From contig NZ_AUEZ01000018.1 of the NCBI RefSeq assembly GCF_000426245.1, positions 1 to 64,000 of the forward strand: a stretch of 64,000 nt of DNA, read 5' to 3'. This DNA is from Bradyrhizobium sp. Ai1a-2. Its GTDB lineage: Bacteria > Pseudomonadota > Alphaproteobacteria > Rhizobiales > Xanthobacteraceae. Below the pieces are notes generated by a model. It worked only from the letters and a program-made list of their open reading frames with translations, searched no databases and had not been told where the DNA came from. The position numbers and the translations under genes are program-made. How positions within the stretch are numbered: position 1 is the first letter of the stretch; every line of letters begins with the position of its first letter. Below are positions 7,563 to 16,016 of the stretch, piece after piece.

Positions 7563-8975
7563 ATGTGGAACCACAGGAGCGATCTGAAGGTGCGGCTGAC
7601 GCTGCGCGTTGCGGCCGTATCGGCCCTCTGCTTTGCCGCCATCTCGGCCTATTTCCTGATCGAGGCGGACAGATCCGTGCGCGCGAGAATCAATGCGATC
7701 GCCGACGTCGCGGCAAAGACGCTGGAGCTGCAGCAAAAAAAGGTCCAGTGGGTGAATAATCCGCGGTCCGAATTTCCCGACCTCGACAACGTCGCGACGG
7801 CGGTCATAACGCCCGGTCTCTGTCTTGCGTTTCGCGCAAGCGACGGCGATATCCAGCAGCGCTTTTGTGGCGGCGCGCCGAACGAGGAGGGCGCTCCGCC
7901 CCAAATATTCGCAGCATTCTATCGCAGCCTGTTTGATCCCGGCCGCGAGGCCACGCGACCGGTGATTTCGCGCGGCACCACCATCGGCGAAGCCGTCGTC
8001 TGGGTTGATCCGGGCGTGCTCACCGCCGAGGCCTGGCACGAAGCGGGTCGCCTGATGATCGTGCTCGCGATCGCGCTGCCGCTATTGTGCGCGCTGGTCT
8101 ATGCGGCCCTTGCGCGCGCGCTACGTCCGGCGCGGTTGATCCGGAGCGGTCTCGAGCGGATCGCCGCCGGCGACCTCACCGCGCGTCTGCCGCCGTTCGA
8201 TCTTGCCGAGCTTTCGACCATCCGCGACGTGTTCAATCACCTTGCGGAAAGCCTCGGCACGGCGCTCGCCGAGCGTAGCGAGTTGACCCGCAGGCTGATC
8301 GCGCTGCAGGACGAGGAGCGTCGGCATCTGGCGCGGGAGCTGCACGACGAATTCGGGCAGTCGCTCACCGCGATACGCGCGCTGGCGGCATCGGCCCGCC
8401 ATACCGCGGGACAGGATTGTCCCGCGATGCTCGCCGAATGCGACGGCATAGCGCGGATTGCGACCGACATGATGGAGACGCTGCGCGGCGCGCTGTTCCG
8501 ATTGCGTCCGCCTGACGTCGAGGAACTTGGTTTGGCCGCGAGCCTGGAAGGGCTGGTCGCTGGCTGGAACGGGCGTAGCCGGGGACGACCCCGTTTCGAG
8601 ATCGCCTTTTCCGGCACGTTCGAGAATATGCCTGCGGCCGTCAGCGCCAATCTCTACCGCATCGTGCAGGAAGCGCTCACCAATGCGGCCAAGCATGCGG
8701 GCGCGACGCGGGTCGTGCTGCGACTGAGGACGCGTGAGGCCGATGTCTCCCCGAACGACGGCGCTACAATCGAGCTCGACATCGAGGATGACGGCCGGCT
8801 CGGCGATCCCGCAGCGAAATCCGGAATGGGTTTGCTCGGGATGCGTGAACGCGTCGCCGCATTGGGCGGGCGGTTGAGCTTTGAGGCCAAACAGGACGGT
8901 GGCTCTGCCCTGCATGTCGTCATTCCCTTCGCGCCGTCCGGACAGCACGGCGTTGCCCTGGAGTGCGCGGCATGA
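7563..8975 (+). CDS. Sensor histidine kinase, NarX/DegS-like (HisKA_3)
   Basis: Membrane sensor kinase of 470 residues. It has one transmembrane helix near 14-33, a periplasmic sensor of about 130 residues with two cysteines, a second helix near 163-183, a HAMP-like linker (LIRSGLERIAAGDLTARLP) and a HisKA_3 dimerisation domain with phospho-acceptor His261 in ARELHDEFGQSLTAIR. The HATPase follows: N-box EALTNAAKHA, then DDG and GMGLLGMRERV. It overlaps the response-regulator gene as ATGA, so they form a cognate pair. The signal is unknown. GAGGGG lies 10 bases before ATG 7563. Confidence 0.93.
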   Translation: MWNHRSDLKVRLTLRVAAVSALCFAAISAYFLIEADRSVRARINAIADVAAKTLELQQKKVQWVNNPRSEFPDLDNVATAVITPGLCLAFRASDGDIQQRFCGGAPNEEGAPPQIFAAFYRSLFDPGREATRPVISRGTTIGEAVVWVDPGVLTAEAWHEAGRLMIVLAIALPLLCALVYAALARALRPARLIRSGLERIAAGDLTARLPPFDLAELSTIRDVFNHLAESLGTALAERSELTRRLIALQDEERRHLARELHDEFGQSLTAIRALAASARHTAGQDCPAMLAECDGIARIATDMMETLRGALFRLRPPDVEELGLAASLEGLVAGWNGRSRGRPRFEIAFSGTFENMPAAVSANLYRIVQEALTNAAKHAGATRVVLRLRTREADVSPNDGATIELDIEDDGRLGDPAAKSGMGLLGMRERVAALGGRLSFEAKQDGGSALHVVIPFAPSGQHGVALECAA

Positions 8976-9634
8976 ATGGCAGCGGCCACGCCATCATGCT
9001 GGTCGACGATCACTCGGTCGTTCGCGAGGGCTATCGCTCGGTGCTGCAGAAGCAGCCGGGATTGCGCGTCGTTGCCGAAGCGTCCGATGGCGCCGAGGCC
9101 TATCGGCTGTTCAAGGCCACCGAGCCCGACCTTGTCATCATGGATCTGAGCATGCACGGCATCGGCGGCATCGAGGCGATCAGGCGCATTCGGCAATGGG
9201 ACAAGCGCGCCAGGATCCTCGTGTTCACGATGCACCAGAATGCGGCCTTTGCCGTGCAGGCGATCCGTGCCGGCGCCAGCGGCTATGTCACCAAGACGAG
9301 CCCGCCCGAAACGCTCGTGCATGCCGTGATGGATGTTTTGGCCGGAAAGATCGCCATCAGTCCTGACATCGATCATGAACTTGCGCTCAGCCGGCTTGCC
9401 GGCGAAGCCGCCGCCGCGGATGTCCTCTCCGCACGCGAATTCGAAGTGTTGCGGATGCTGCTTGCCGAGCGGACGACCGAGGAAATCGCCGAGGCGCTTC
9501 ACATCAGTCCCAAGACGGTGGCGAACCTGCACTCCCTCATCAAGGACAAGCTCGGCGTCGGCTCGGATATCGAGCTCGTCCGGCTTGCGCTGCGGCAGGG
9601 GATATTGACGCAGATCGATCTCGGGCAGGCGTGA
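8972..9634 (+). CDS. Response regulator, NarL/FixJ family
   Basis: Transcription factor of 220 residues. The receiver domain has Asp12-Asp13, phospho-acceptor Asp58 in LVIMDLSM, Thr in VFTMHQN and Lys in GYVTKTSP. The C-terminal LuxR-type helix-turn-helix is seen in LSAREFEVLRMLLAERTTEE and ISPKTVANLHSLIKDKLG. The start overlaps the kinase stop (ATGA). It is presumably phosphorylated by the kinase; targets are unknown, but the divergent DUF3280-like gene is a candidate. Confidence 0.93.
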   Translation: MNGSGHAIMLVDDHSVVREGYRSVLQKQPGLRVVAEASDGAEAYRLFKATEPDLVIMDLSMHGIGGIEAIRRIRQWDKRARILVFTMHQNAAFAVQAIRAGASGYVTKTSPPETLVHAVMDVLAGKIAISPDIDHELALSRLAGEAAAADVLSAREFEVLRMLLAERTTEEIAEALHISPKTVANLHSLIKDKLGVGSDIELVRLALRQGILTQIDLGQA

Positions 9635-9663
9635 AGGGGCCGCTCACTCTCATCACCGAGCCG

Positions 9664-10347
9664 TCAAAGGATCGAATTCACCCACGCCGCGAATGCATCG
9701 AGCACCTCGTCCATCACCTCGCGGTCGTTGCGGCCCGAACGGACCAGCACATGGAAGGAATGATCGGCTTCCTTCACCAGATGCAGCGTCGCCGATGATC
9801 CGAGCTCCTTGACCACCGGCTCGAGCAGCTTCAACTCAGCCAGCGCATCGCGCGTGCCTTGCAGAAACAGCATCGGGATTTTGATATCCGCGAGATGCTT
9901 TGCCCGCTCAGTGGATGGCTTTCCGGCGAGATGCAGCGGGAAGGCGAGAAACGCCAGGCCGCGCACGCCGGCAAGCGGCTTGATTGCCTGCGCTTGTGAC
10001 GTCATCCGCCCGCCGAAGGATTTTCCGCCGGCAAAGAGCGGCAGGCCGGCGCACCGCTCTGCGGCTTCTGCCACGGCAGCGCGCACGGTGGCATGCGCAA
10101 TCGCGGGCGGATCGGGCCGCTTGCTGCCTTTCTCCATGTAAAGGAACTGGTAACGCAACGTCGCGATGCCGCGTGCGGCGAGTCCGGTGGCGATCACTTC
10201 CATCGAGGCATGCGTCATGCCGGCGCCGGCGCCGTGGGCAAACACGTAAGTGGCGCGCGCCTGCGGTGGACGAAGCAGCAGCGCTGACACCGCGCCGGCA
10301 TGTCCGATCTCGATCTTGAGGGACTGCGTATCTGTGGCTTGCATCAT
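9664..10347 (-). CDS. Alpha/beta hydrolase (KANL3/Tex30-like)
   Basis: Predicted serine hydrolase of 227 residues. After AHGAGAGMTH (oxyanion region) comes the nucleophile elbow GGKSFGG with Ser, then LQGTRDAL (Asp candidate) and EADHSFHV (His), giving a complete triad. The pattern matches the KANL3/Tex30 or dienelactone-hydrolase-like subfamily common in Proteobacteria. Substrate unknown; cytoplasmic because no signal peptide is seen. It is convergent with the response regulator, 29 bases away. Confidence 0.82.
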   Translation of the reverse strand: MMQATDTQSLKIEIGHAGAVSALLLRPPQARATYVFAHGAGAGMTHASMEVIATGLAARGIATLRYQFLYMEKGSKRPDPPAIAHATVRAAVAEAAERCAGLPLFAGGKSFGGRMTSQAQAIKPLAGVRGLAFLAFPLHLAGKPSTERAKHLADIKIPMLFLQGTRDALAELKLLEPVVKELGSSATLHLVKEADHSFHVLVRSGRNDREVMDEVLDAFAAWVNSIL

Positions 10348-10396
10348 CCCACTCTGTGACGTGCTTTGGTTGGATCAGTCCTGCCGCATGTTCATT

Positions 10397-10520
10397 CACC
10401 TCTCCCGCTTGCGGGGGAGGTCGGCGCGTAAGCGCCGGGTGGGGGCTGTCTCCACTCAAAGAGTGTCAATCGCGGAGGCAGCCCCCACCCCAGCCCTCCC
10501 CCGCAAGCGGGAGAGGGAGC
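10397..10520. repeat. Intergenic palindromic repeat (CTCCCGCTTGCGGG type)
   Basis: CACCTCTCCCGCTTGCGGGG at the left is matched in reverse by CCCCCGCAAGCGGGAGAGGG at the right, with GGTGGGGGCTG/CAGCCCCCACCCC inside. Related copies occur at 17938-18078 and 52498-52628. This copy lies in the 303-base gap between two divergent genes; the remaining bases of that gap (10521-10650) show nothing I can name. Confidence 0.8.
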
Positions 10521-10650
10521 GCAGTTGTGGCGTGGATGCAGCGCCGTCTCATCAGGTGCAGACTGCGCCAATCAACGCAAGCAGCAAGTGCGACATGCCG
10601 CCACAAAGGGTGCGCGGGACATCGGCGGCAGATTGTGCCAAAAGCTGAAA

Positions 10651-12417
10651 ATGCTGCATGATACGCCACTTATCGCGACCATCGTTGCAGGGCTTGGACT
10701 GGCTTTTGTGTTCGGTGCCCTCGCCCAGCGGTTCCGCCTTCCACCGTTGGTCGGCTATCTGCTCGCGGGAGTTGCGGCCGGCCCCTTTACGCCCGGCTTC
10801 GTCGCGGACCAGTCGCTGGCAACCGAGCTGGCGGAACTCGGCATCATCCTGCTGATGTTCGGGGTGGGCCTGCATTTCTCTCTCAACGATCTCCTGTCTG
10901 TCCGCGCCATCGCGCTACCCGGCGCCGTCGTCCAGATCGCCGTCGCAACGTTGATGGGCCTGGCGCTTGCCCTGGCCATGGGATGGTCGGTCGGGGCGGG
11001 GCTCGTGTTCGGGCTGGCATTGTCGGTCGCCAGCACGGTCGTGCTGCTTCGTGCGATGCAGGAGCGCCGGTTGATGGATACCGACCGCGGCAAGATCGCC
11101 GTCGGCTGGCTGATCGTGGAAGATCTGGCGATGGTGCTCGCGCTGGTGCTGCTTCCGGCACTTGCGAGCGTGCTCGGCGGAAATGGCGATGCGCAGACCG
11201 CCGGTCCGCTTGCGGCGCGCCTTGGTCTTGGGCTCACGGGCACATTGTTGCTCACGGTCGCCAAGGTCGGTCTGTTCATCGCCCTGATGCTGGTGGTGGG
11301 ACGCAGGCTCATCCCCTGGATCCTGCACTACGTTGCGCATACCGGTTCGCGGGAGCTGTTCCGGCTTGCCGTGCTGGCGATCGCGCTCGGCGTTGCATTC
11401 GGCGCGACCAAGCTGTTCGACGTTTCGCTCGCGCTCGGCGCCTTCTTCGCCGGGATGATGCTGACGGAATCCCCACTCAGCCAGCGCGCCGCGCAGGAGT
11501 CGCTGCCGCTGCGGGATGCCTTTGCGGTGCTGTTCTTCGTTTCCGTCGGCATGCTGTTCGATCCGATGAGCGTGATCCGCGAACCGTGGCCCCTGATCGC
11601 CACGCTCTTCATCATCATCATCGGAAAATCCGTTGCGGCCTTCCTGATCGTGCTGGCGTTCCGGCATCCGGTCTCTACGGCACTGACGATCTCCGCCAGT
11701 CTCGCTCAGATCGGAGAGTTCTCCTTCATCCTGGCGGCGATCGGCGTCGCAACCGATCTGCTGCCGAAGGAGGGGCGCGACCTGATCCTGGCCGGATCGA
11801 TCCTCTCGATCATGCTCAATCCGCTGATCTTCGCAGGCGTCGACTGGCTGATACCGCGCCTCGATCCGGGGCGGGCGTCGCCGAAGACAGCCGCTCCTGC
11901 CACCCGCGAACCGATCCCGGTTACGAGCCTGTCCGATCACGCGATACTGATAGGTTATGGCCGGGTCGGGAACATCGTCGGCAGCGCCATGAGGGAGGCG
12001 GGTCAACCGTTCTTCGTCATCGAAGATGCGGATGCGATCGTCGCCGGGCTCAAGCAGAAGGGTATCGAGGCGATCATGGGCAATGCGGCCCGCGCCGACG
12101 TGCTCGCTGCCGCCAATCCATCCGCGGCCCGATATCTGGTGATCGCGATTCCAGAGGCATTCGAAGCCGGGCAGATCGTTCAGCAGGCGCGCGCCGCCAA
12201 TCCGCAGATCCGGATCATCGCCCGCGCGCATTCGGATGCCGAGGTCGAGCATCTCACGCGACTGGGTGCGGATACCGTTATCATGGGCGAGCGCGAGATT
12301 GCACGGGCGATGATCGAAAGCCTGCAGCGTGAGCCGCAAAGGCGGCAGGTGGAACCGCAGGACGACCCGAATGTGATCGCTCTGCACGGTGTTCCAAAAG
12401 TGCCGGCAGATCGCTAG
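10651..12417 (+). CDS. CPA2-family cation:proton antiporter with TrkA-N domain (YbaL/KefB type)
   Basis: Membrane protein of 588 residues. Residues 1-390 carry about 12 hydrophobic segments of the Na+/H+ exchanger family, including LAELGIILLMFGVGLHFS and ALGAFFAGMMLTES. A cytoplasmic Rossmann domain starts near residue 425 (AILIGYGRVGNIVG, VIEDAD, NAARADVL), as in KefB/KefC/YbaL. It probably exchanges K+ or Na+ for protons under ligand control. ATG 10651 is chosen since the membrane domain begins there; an upstream frame from 10525 is not membrane-like and overlaps the repeat. Confidence 0.9.
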   Translation: MLHDTPLIATIVAGLGLAFVFGALAQRFRLPPLVGYLLAGVAAGPFTPGFVADQSLATELAELGIILLMFGVGLHFSLNDLLSVRAIALPGAVVQIAVATLMGLALALAMGWSVGAGLVFGLALSVASTVVLLRAMQERRLMDTDRGKIAVGWLIVEDLAMVLALVLLPALASVLGGNGDAQTAGPLAARLGLGLTGTLLLTVAKVGLFIALMLVVGRRLIPWILHYVAHTGSRELFRLAVLAIALGVAFGATKLFDVSLALGAFFAGMMLTESPLSQRAAQESLPLRDAFAVLFFVSVGMLFDPMSVIREPWPLIATLFIIIIGKSVAAFLIVLAFRHPVSTALTISASLAQIGEFSFILAAIGVATDLLPKEGRDLILAGSILSIMLNPLIFAGVDWLIPRLDPGRASPKTAAPATREPIPVTSLSDHAILIGYGRVGNIVGSAMREAGQPFFVIEDADAIVAGLKQKGIEAIMGNAARADVLAAANPSAARYLVIAIPEAFEAGQIVQQARAANPQIRIIARAHSDAEVEHLTRLGADTVIMGEREIARAMIESLQREPQRRQVEPQDDPNVIALHGVPKVPADR

Positions 12418-12464
12418 TATACCGCGGGTGCGTGTGGGGACGCAGGCGGTAGAAGAGGGTCAGA

Positions 12465-12944
12465 ATGGGCGCGAGGTCTCTGGCGGAACTGAAGCGGATC
12501 ATCGAAGGCGAATCGATCGATGGGATCCACTTGTTGAACAGTCCGCACGACAACCCGATCTGTTCGCTCTCTTATGATGAAAACATTCCCTGCATCGCGG
12601 TCGTATGGCGGAAATACGCGACCAGCGCCCAGCTTCGCTTCGTTCATGAGATCATCCTGAACATGCTCACGCAGCATGCCGCCGACAGGATCCTGGGCGA
12701 TGATTCGGACCTGCCGATCGTCCACGCCGAAGATCAGAGGTGGATCGTGGAAGATTGGCTGCCGCGGGCGCGCGCGGCGGGTCTAAAGGCCGTCGCTACT
12801 GCCGTGTCGCTGACCTTCTTTGGCAAGGTCTCGATCGGGAGCATCCATTCGAAATTGGCCAAAGAGATTGCGATCAAGGATTTTCACAACATCCACTCGG
12901 CCCGTATGTGGCTCGGCGGCCTGAGCCCGCAGCAGCTCGCATGA
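12465..12944 (+). CDS. SpoIIAA/STAS-like small protein
   Basis: Soluble protein of 159 residues. The order VVWRKYATSAQLRFVHEIIL, then DDSDLPIVHAEDQRWIVEDWLPRA, GLKAVATAV and a final FHNIHSARMWL resembles the STAS/SpoIIAA-like family, where a WxGxxTSEE strand and a Dxxxxxxxxxxx-QxWi-x-dWlp box recur. Function is unknown; these proteins may bind lipid or partners. It lies 47 bases after the antiporter in the same direction and may be cotranscribed. ATG 12465 has GAGGG 6 bases before it. Confidence 0.65.
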   Translation: MGARSLAELKRIIEGESIDGIHLLNSPHDNPICSLSYDENIPCIAVVWRKYATSAQLRFVHEIILNMLTQHAADRILGDDSDLPIVHAEDQRWIVEDWLPRARAAGLKAVATAVSLTFFGKVSIGSIHSKLAKEIAIKDFHNIHSARMWLGGLSPQQLA

Positions 12945-13031
12945 GCTTCCTCCGAGATGCCCTTCCTCTGCCGAGACCCAACGAAGCGGGGCGATGTTCC
13001 CTTGCTTTGCTTTGGCGTATTGGCTGACCGT

Positions 13032-13952
13032 CTACGGCACCAGTTGCGGCGCATCGGCACCACCGAGATTGCAGGCGACTTCGACGAAGCGCTGCATGAG
13101 CGGCGGCATGTTACGATCGCGCATCGCGATCATGAGCCAGCTTTCCGCGTCGACGCCCGCAATAGGACGGCTGGAGACGCCCGGTATCGCCATGCACCTA
13201 TAGCATTCCGGTAGCACGGCAATGCCGAGCCCAGCGGAAACGAGGCCGAGCACGGTGTTGAGCTCGCGCGCTTCCTGCTCGATGCGCGGCGCGAATCCGG
13301 CCGCGCCGCACAGCGTCATCAAATGTTCATGCATGCCGCAATTGACCACGGGCTCGACTCCGACGAACGGTTGGTCGACCAGCTCGGTCATCTCGACCGG
13401 TGCGGCGGAGCTGGCAAGCGAATGGCTCGATGGAAAGAACAGCCGCGACCGGTCGCGCCACAGCGGCACCAGCCTGATGCTCCGATTCTGCTGCAGCATG
13501 GCGGGCGGCCGCAGGATGCCGAAATCGATCTGGTCGTCGGCGAGTGCCGCGAATTGCGAGCCGGTTCCCAGATGCTGCAGTTCAATCTGCACGTCGGGGT
13601 AACGGTTGCGGAATGCACGCAACATCTGCGCGAAGGCTTCGCGCATCGGGACCGAACTGGTAAAGGCGAGCCGGATGGTGCCCGCTTCGCCACGGCCGGC
13701 GCGCCGCACCGCCTCGGTGGTCTGCTCGAGCAGCCTCACTGCGCGCCGCGCATTGTCGAGCAACACCTCGCCGGCCGGGGTGAGCTCAACCTTGTGCCGA
13801 TCGCGGCTGAACAGCATTGTTCCCACCTCGGCCTCGATCGCCTTGATCTGGGTGCTGAGCGGTGGCTGGCTGATGTTCAGCCGTCTGGCGGCACGGCTGA
13901 AGCTGAGCTCTTCGGCCACGGCAATGAAATAGCGAAGCTGGCGATAATCCAT
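13032..13952 (-). CDS. LysR-family transcriptional regulator
   Basis: Regulator of 306 residues. The N-terminal winged helix-turn-helix is clear: MDYRQLRYFIAVAEELSFSR, then AARRLNISQPPLSTQIKAIE. It is followed by the LysR substrate-binding fold. ATG 13952 is chosen because the family motif begins there; an upstream extension to 14084 is not homologous. It is divergent from the RraA-type aldolase gene and is the likely regulator of the 14114-17902 operon. Confidence 0.93.
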   Translation of the reverse strand: MDYRQLRYFIAVAEELSFSRAARRLNISQPPLSTQIKAIEAEVGTMLFSRDRHKVELTPAGEVLLDNARRAVRLLEQTTEAVRRAGRGEAGTIRLAFTSSVPMREAFAQMLRAFRNRYPDVQIELQHLGTGSQFAALADDQIDFGILRPPAMLQQNRSIRLVPLWRDRSRLFFPSSHSLASSAAPVEMTELVDQPFVGVEPVVNCGMHEHLMTLCGAAGFAPRIEQEARELNTVLGLVSAGLGIAVLPECYRCMAIPGVSSRPIAGVDAESWLMIAMRDRNMPPLMQRFVEVACNLGGADAPQLVP

Positions 13953-13957
13953 CTTCT

Positions 13958-13997
13958 TATAGTCAAAACGTATAGCCGGGCTGTCAATATCATATTG
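13958..13997. promoter_or_regulatory. Candidate LysR-operator region
   Basis: AT-rich stretch between the divergent LysR and aldolase genes. TATA-N9-TATA (13958-13974) has the dyad shape expected of a LysR recognition site. A second dyad CAATAT-C-ATATTG lies at 13985-13997. Both sit just upstream of the LysR start. Assignment is by position and symmetry only. Confidence 0.4.
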
Positions 13998-14113
13998 GAC
14001 GCAATAGCCGGTGGCGCCTATCACGGCAGAAAGCGCGAATAATCCAAGGAAACCCGCGTCGCTCGCAGGTTCTGAGCGGCGCATTCAGCCGAAGTGGCAA
14101 GGGAGGCGAGGCG

Positions 14114-14788
14114 ATGATTGGATTCCAGATTTGCAAACGCACGCGCAAGATTGATGCCGACACTGTCGCGAAATTCCGCGAGCTGCCGGTCGCCAATATC
14201 AGCGATTCCATGTCGCGGATGACCGCGGGCGGCGCGGCGCTGCGGCCGGTTCACAAGGAGGGCGTGCTCGCAGGTCCAGCCTTCACGGTGAAGACGCGCC
14301 CCGGCGACAATCTGATGGTGCACAAGGCGATCGACATCGCCGAGCCCGGTGACGTCATTGTGGTCGACGGCGGCGGCGATCTCACCAATTCCCTGATCGG
14401 CGAGATGATGGCGGCGCAGGCCGAGCGGCGCGGCATCGCCGGCATCGTCATCTATGGCGCGATCCGCGACTACGACACGCTCCATGCCGGCACGTTCCCG
14501 GTCTATGCCGCCGGCGTCACCCATCGCGGGCCCTACAAGGACGGTCCCGGCGAGATCAACGTGCCGATCGCGATCGATGGCATGGTGATTGCGCCTGGTG
14601 ATCTGGTTGTTGGCGACGGCGACGGCATCGTCTGTGTGCCCTTCGATGTCACGGCCGAGGTGCTGAAGGCGACTGAGGCCAAGCACCAGGCCGAGATCAA
14701 GCAGCTGGCCTTGATCAAGGAGGGCAAGCTCGACCGCTCCTGGGTCGACGCCACGCTGACCAGGCTTGGTTGCAACATTGACGTTTGA
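14114..14788 (+). CDS. RraA-like 4-hydroxy-4-methyl-2-oxoglutarate / CHA aldolase
   Basis: Class II pyruvate aldolase-like protein of 224 residues. Family members split 4-carboxy-4-hydroxy-2-oxoadipate (CHA) or HMG into pyruvate plus oxaloacetate or pyruvate, ending the protocatechuate 4,5-cleavage and gallate routes. Expected features are present: GGDLTNSLIGEMMA with Glu97, and YGAIRDYD with Arg118-Asp119. RraA proper is shorter (about 160) and lacks the aldolase residues. GGGAGGCGAGG precedes ATG 14114. Its neighbour, a 4-oxalomesaconate hydratase-like enzyme, would supply CHA, strongly supporting the aldolase role. Confidence 0.85.
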   Translation: MIGFQICKRTRKIDADTVAKFRELPVANISDSMSRMTAGGAALRPVHKEGVLAGPAFTVKTRPGDNLMVHKAIDIAEPGDVIVVDGGGDLTNSLIGEMMAAQAERRGIAGIVIYGAIRDYDTLHAGTFPVYAAGVTHRGPYKDGPGEINVPIAIDGMVIAPGDLVVGDGDGIVCVPFDVTAEVLKATEAKHQAEIKQLALIKEGKLDRSWVDATLTRLGCNIDV

Positions 14789-14826
14789 TCGCGACGTCGG
14801 ACGCGACGTTCGCAAGGGAGTGTGCC

Positions 14827-16002
14827 GTGTTTGCTTTTTCCGGATCGATCCACGCCAATAGCTGTTCGTGTTGCGGCGGCCCGCTGGTTTTCCAGGCCAT
14901 GATGGCTTCGGGTAGGTCTTTTTCGCCTCCAATCAATATCGAGGCCACGGAAGGATTGCGGCGCGCGCAGGCTGCCGGCGGACCGATCATCGACTGCCAC
15001 GGCCACTACACCACGGAGCCGCAGGCGCTGCTCGACTGGCGCAAGCGGCAGATCGCGGCGATCGCCGATCGCTCGCAGATGCCCTCGGTCGATGAGCTCA
15101 AGGTCGGCGACGACGAGTTGCAGCAATCGGTCGAAGGCGCGCAACTCCGGCTGCAGCGCGAGCGCGGCACGTCGGTGACGCTGTTCTCACCGCGGGCCTC
15201 CGGCATGAGCCATCACATCGGCGACGCTGCGGTCAGCGAGGCCTGGTCGCGAGTTTCGAACGACCTGATCTATCGGCTGACAAAACTCTACCCGAAGAAT
15301 TTCATCGGCGTCTGCCAGTTGCCGCAGTCGCCGGGCGTCGAACCGAAAAACTGCATCACTGAGCTGACGCGATGTGTCGAGGAACTCGGCTTCGTCGGCT
15401 GCAACCTCAACCCGGACCCGAGCGGCGGCTACTGGAAGGATCCGCCCCTGACCGACCGCTGGTGGTATCCGCTCTATGAGAAGATGGTCGAGCTCGACGT
15501 GCCCGCGATGATCCACGTCAGCGCCGCCGCCAATCCGGTCTTCCACACCACCGGCAGCCATTACATCAATGGCGACACCACCGCTTTCATGCAGTTCCTG
15601 ATGTCGGATCTGTTCAAGGAGTTTCCGACGTTGAAACTGATCATTCCACATGGCGGCGGTGCAATTCCCTATCACTGGGGTCGCTACCGCGGCATAGCGC
15701 AGGACCAGAAGCGGCCGCCATTGTCCGAATGCATGCTCAAGAATGTGTTCTTCGACACCTGCGTCTATCACCAGCCCGGCATCGACCTGCTGACGCAGGT
15801 GATCCCGGCGGAGAACATCTTGTTTGCTTCAGAGATGGTCGGCGCGGTGAAGGGCATCGATCCCGAGACCGGCTTCAACTATGACGACACGCGCCGCTAT
15901 ATCGATAACTCGACGCTGCTGACCGCGGAGCAAAAGCGCGCGATCTTCGTCGGCAATGCGCGGCGCGTGTACAGCCGCATTCCCGCGGACATCTTCAATT
16001 GA
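14827..16002 (+). CDS. Amidohydrolase-2 family, 4-oxalomesaconate hydratase-like (LigJ type)
   Basis: Protein of about 391 residues; the LigJ-like part starts at IIDCHGHYT. LigJ adds water to 4-oxalomesaconate to give CHA. Metal-binding CHGH is present, followed by GCNLNPDPSGGYWKDPPLTD, MIHVSAA, IPHGGGA and LFASEMVGAVKG, all characteristic of LigJ. GTG 14827 has AAGGGAG 6 bases upstream, but it adds about 55 residues before the conserved domain, longer than usual, so the true start could be a TTG near 14956. It is 38 bases after the aldolase, which takes its product. Confidence 0.82.
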   Translation: MFAFSGSIHANSCSCCGGPLVFQAMMASGRSFSPPINIEATEGLRRAQAAGGPIIDCHGHYTTEPQALLDWRKRQIAAIADRSQMPSVDELKVGDDELQQSVEGAQLRLQRERGTSVTLFSPRASGMSHHIGDAAVSEAWSRVSNDLIYRLTKLYPKNFIGVCQLPQSPGVEPKNCITELTRCVEELGFVGCNLNPDPSGGYWKDPPLTDRWWYPLYEKMVELDVPAMIHVSAAANPVFHTTGSHYINGDTTAFMQFLMSDLFKEFPTLKLIIPHGGGAIPYHWGRYRGIAQDQKRPPLSECMLKNVFFDTCVYHQPGIDLLTQVIPAENILFASEMVGAVKGIDPETGFNYDDTRRYIDNSTLLTAEQKRAIFVGNARRVYSRIPADIFN

Positions 16003-16016
16003 GAGGGGAGCGGGCG

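Noticed and set aside
10397..10520. CRISPR-like appearance of repeated GC-rich words
   Set aside because: The arms are inverted, not direct, with no regular spacers; it is a dispersed palindromic element.
10915..12387. 490-codon frame antisense to the CPA2 antiporter
   Set aside because: Low-complexity charged translation without hydrophobic segments; the plus-strand antiporter is certain.
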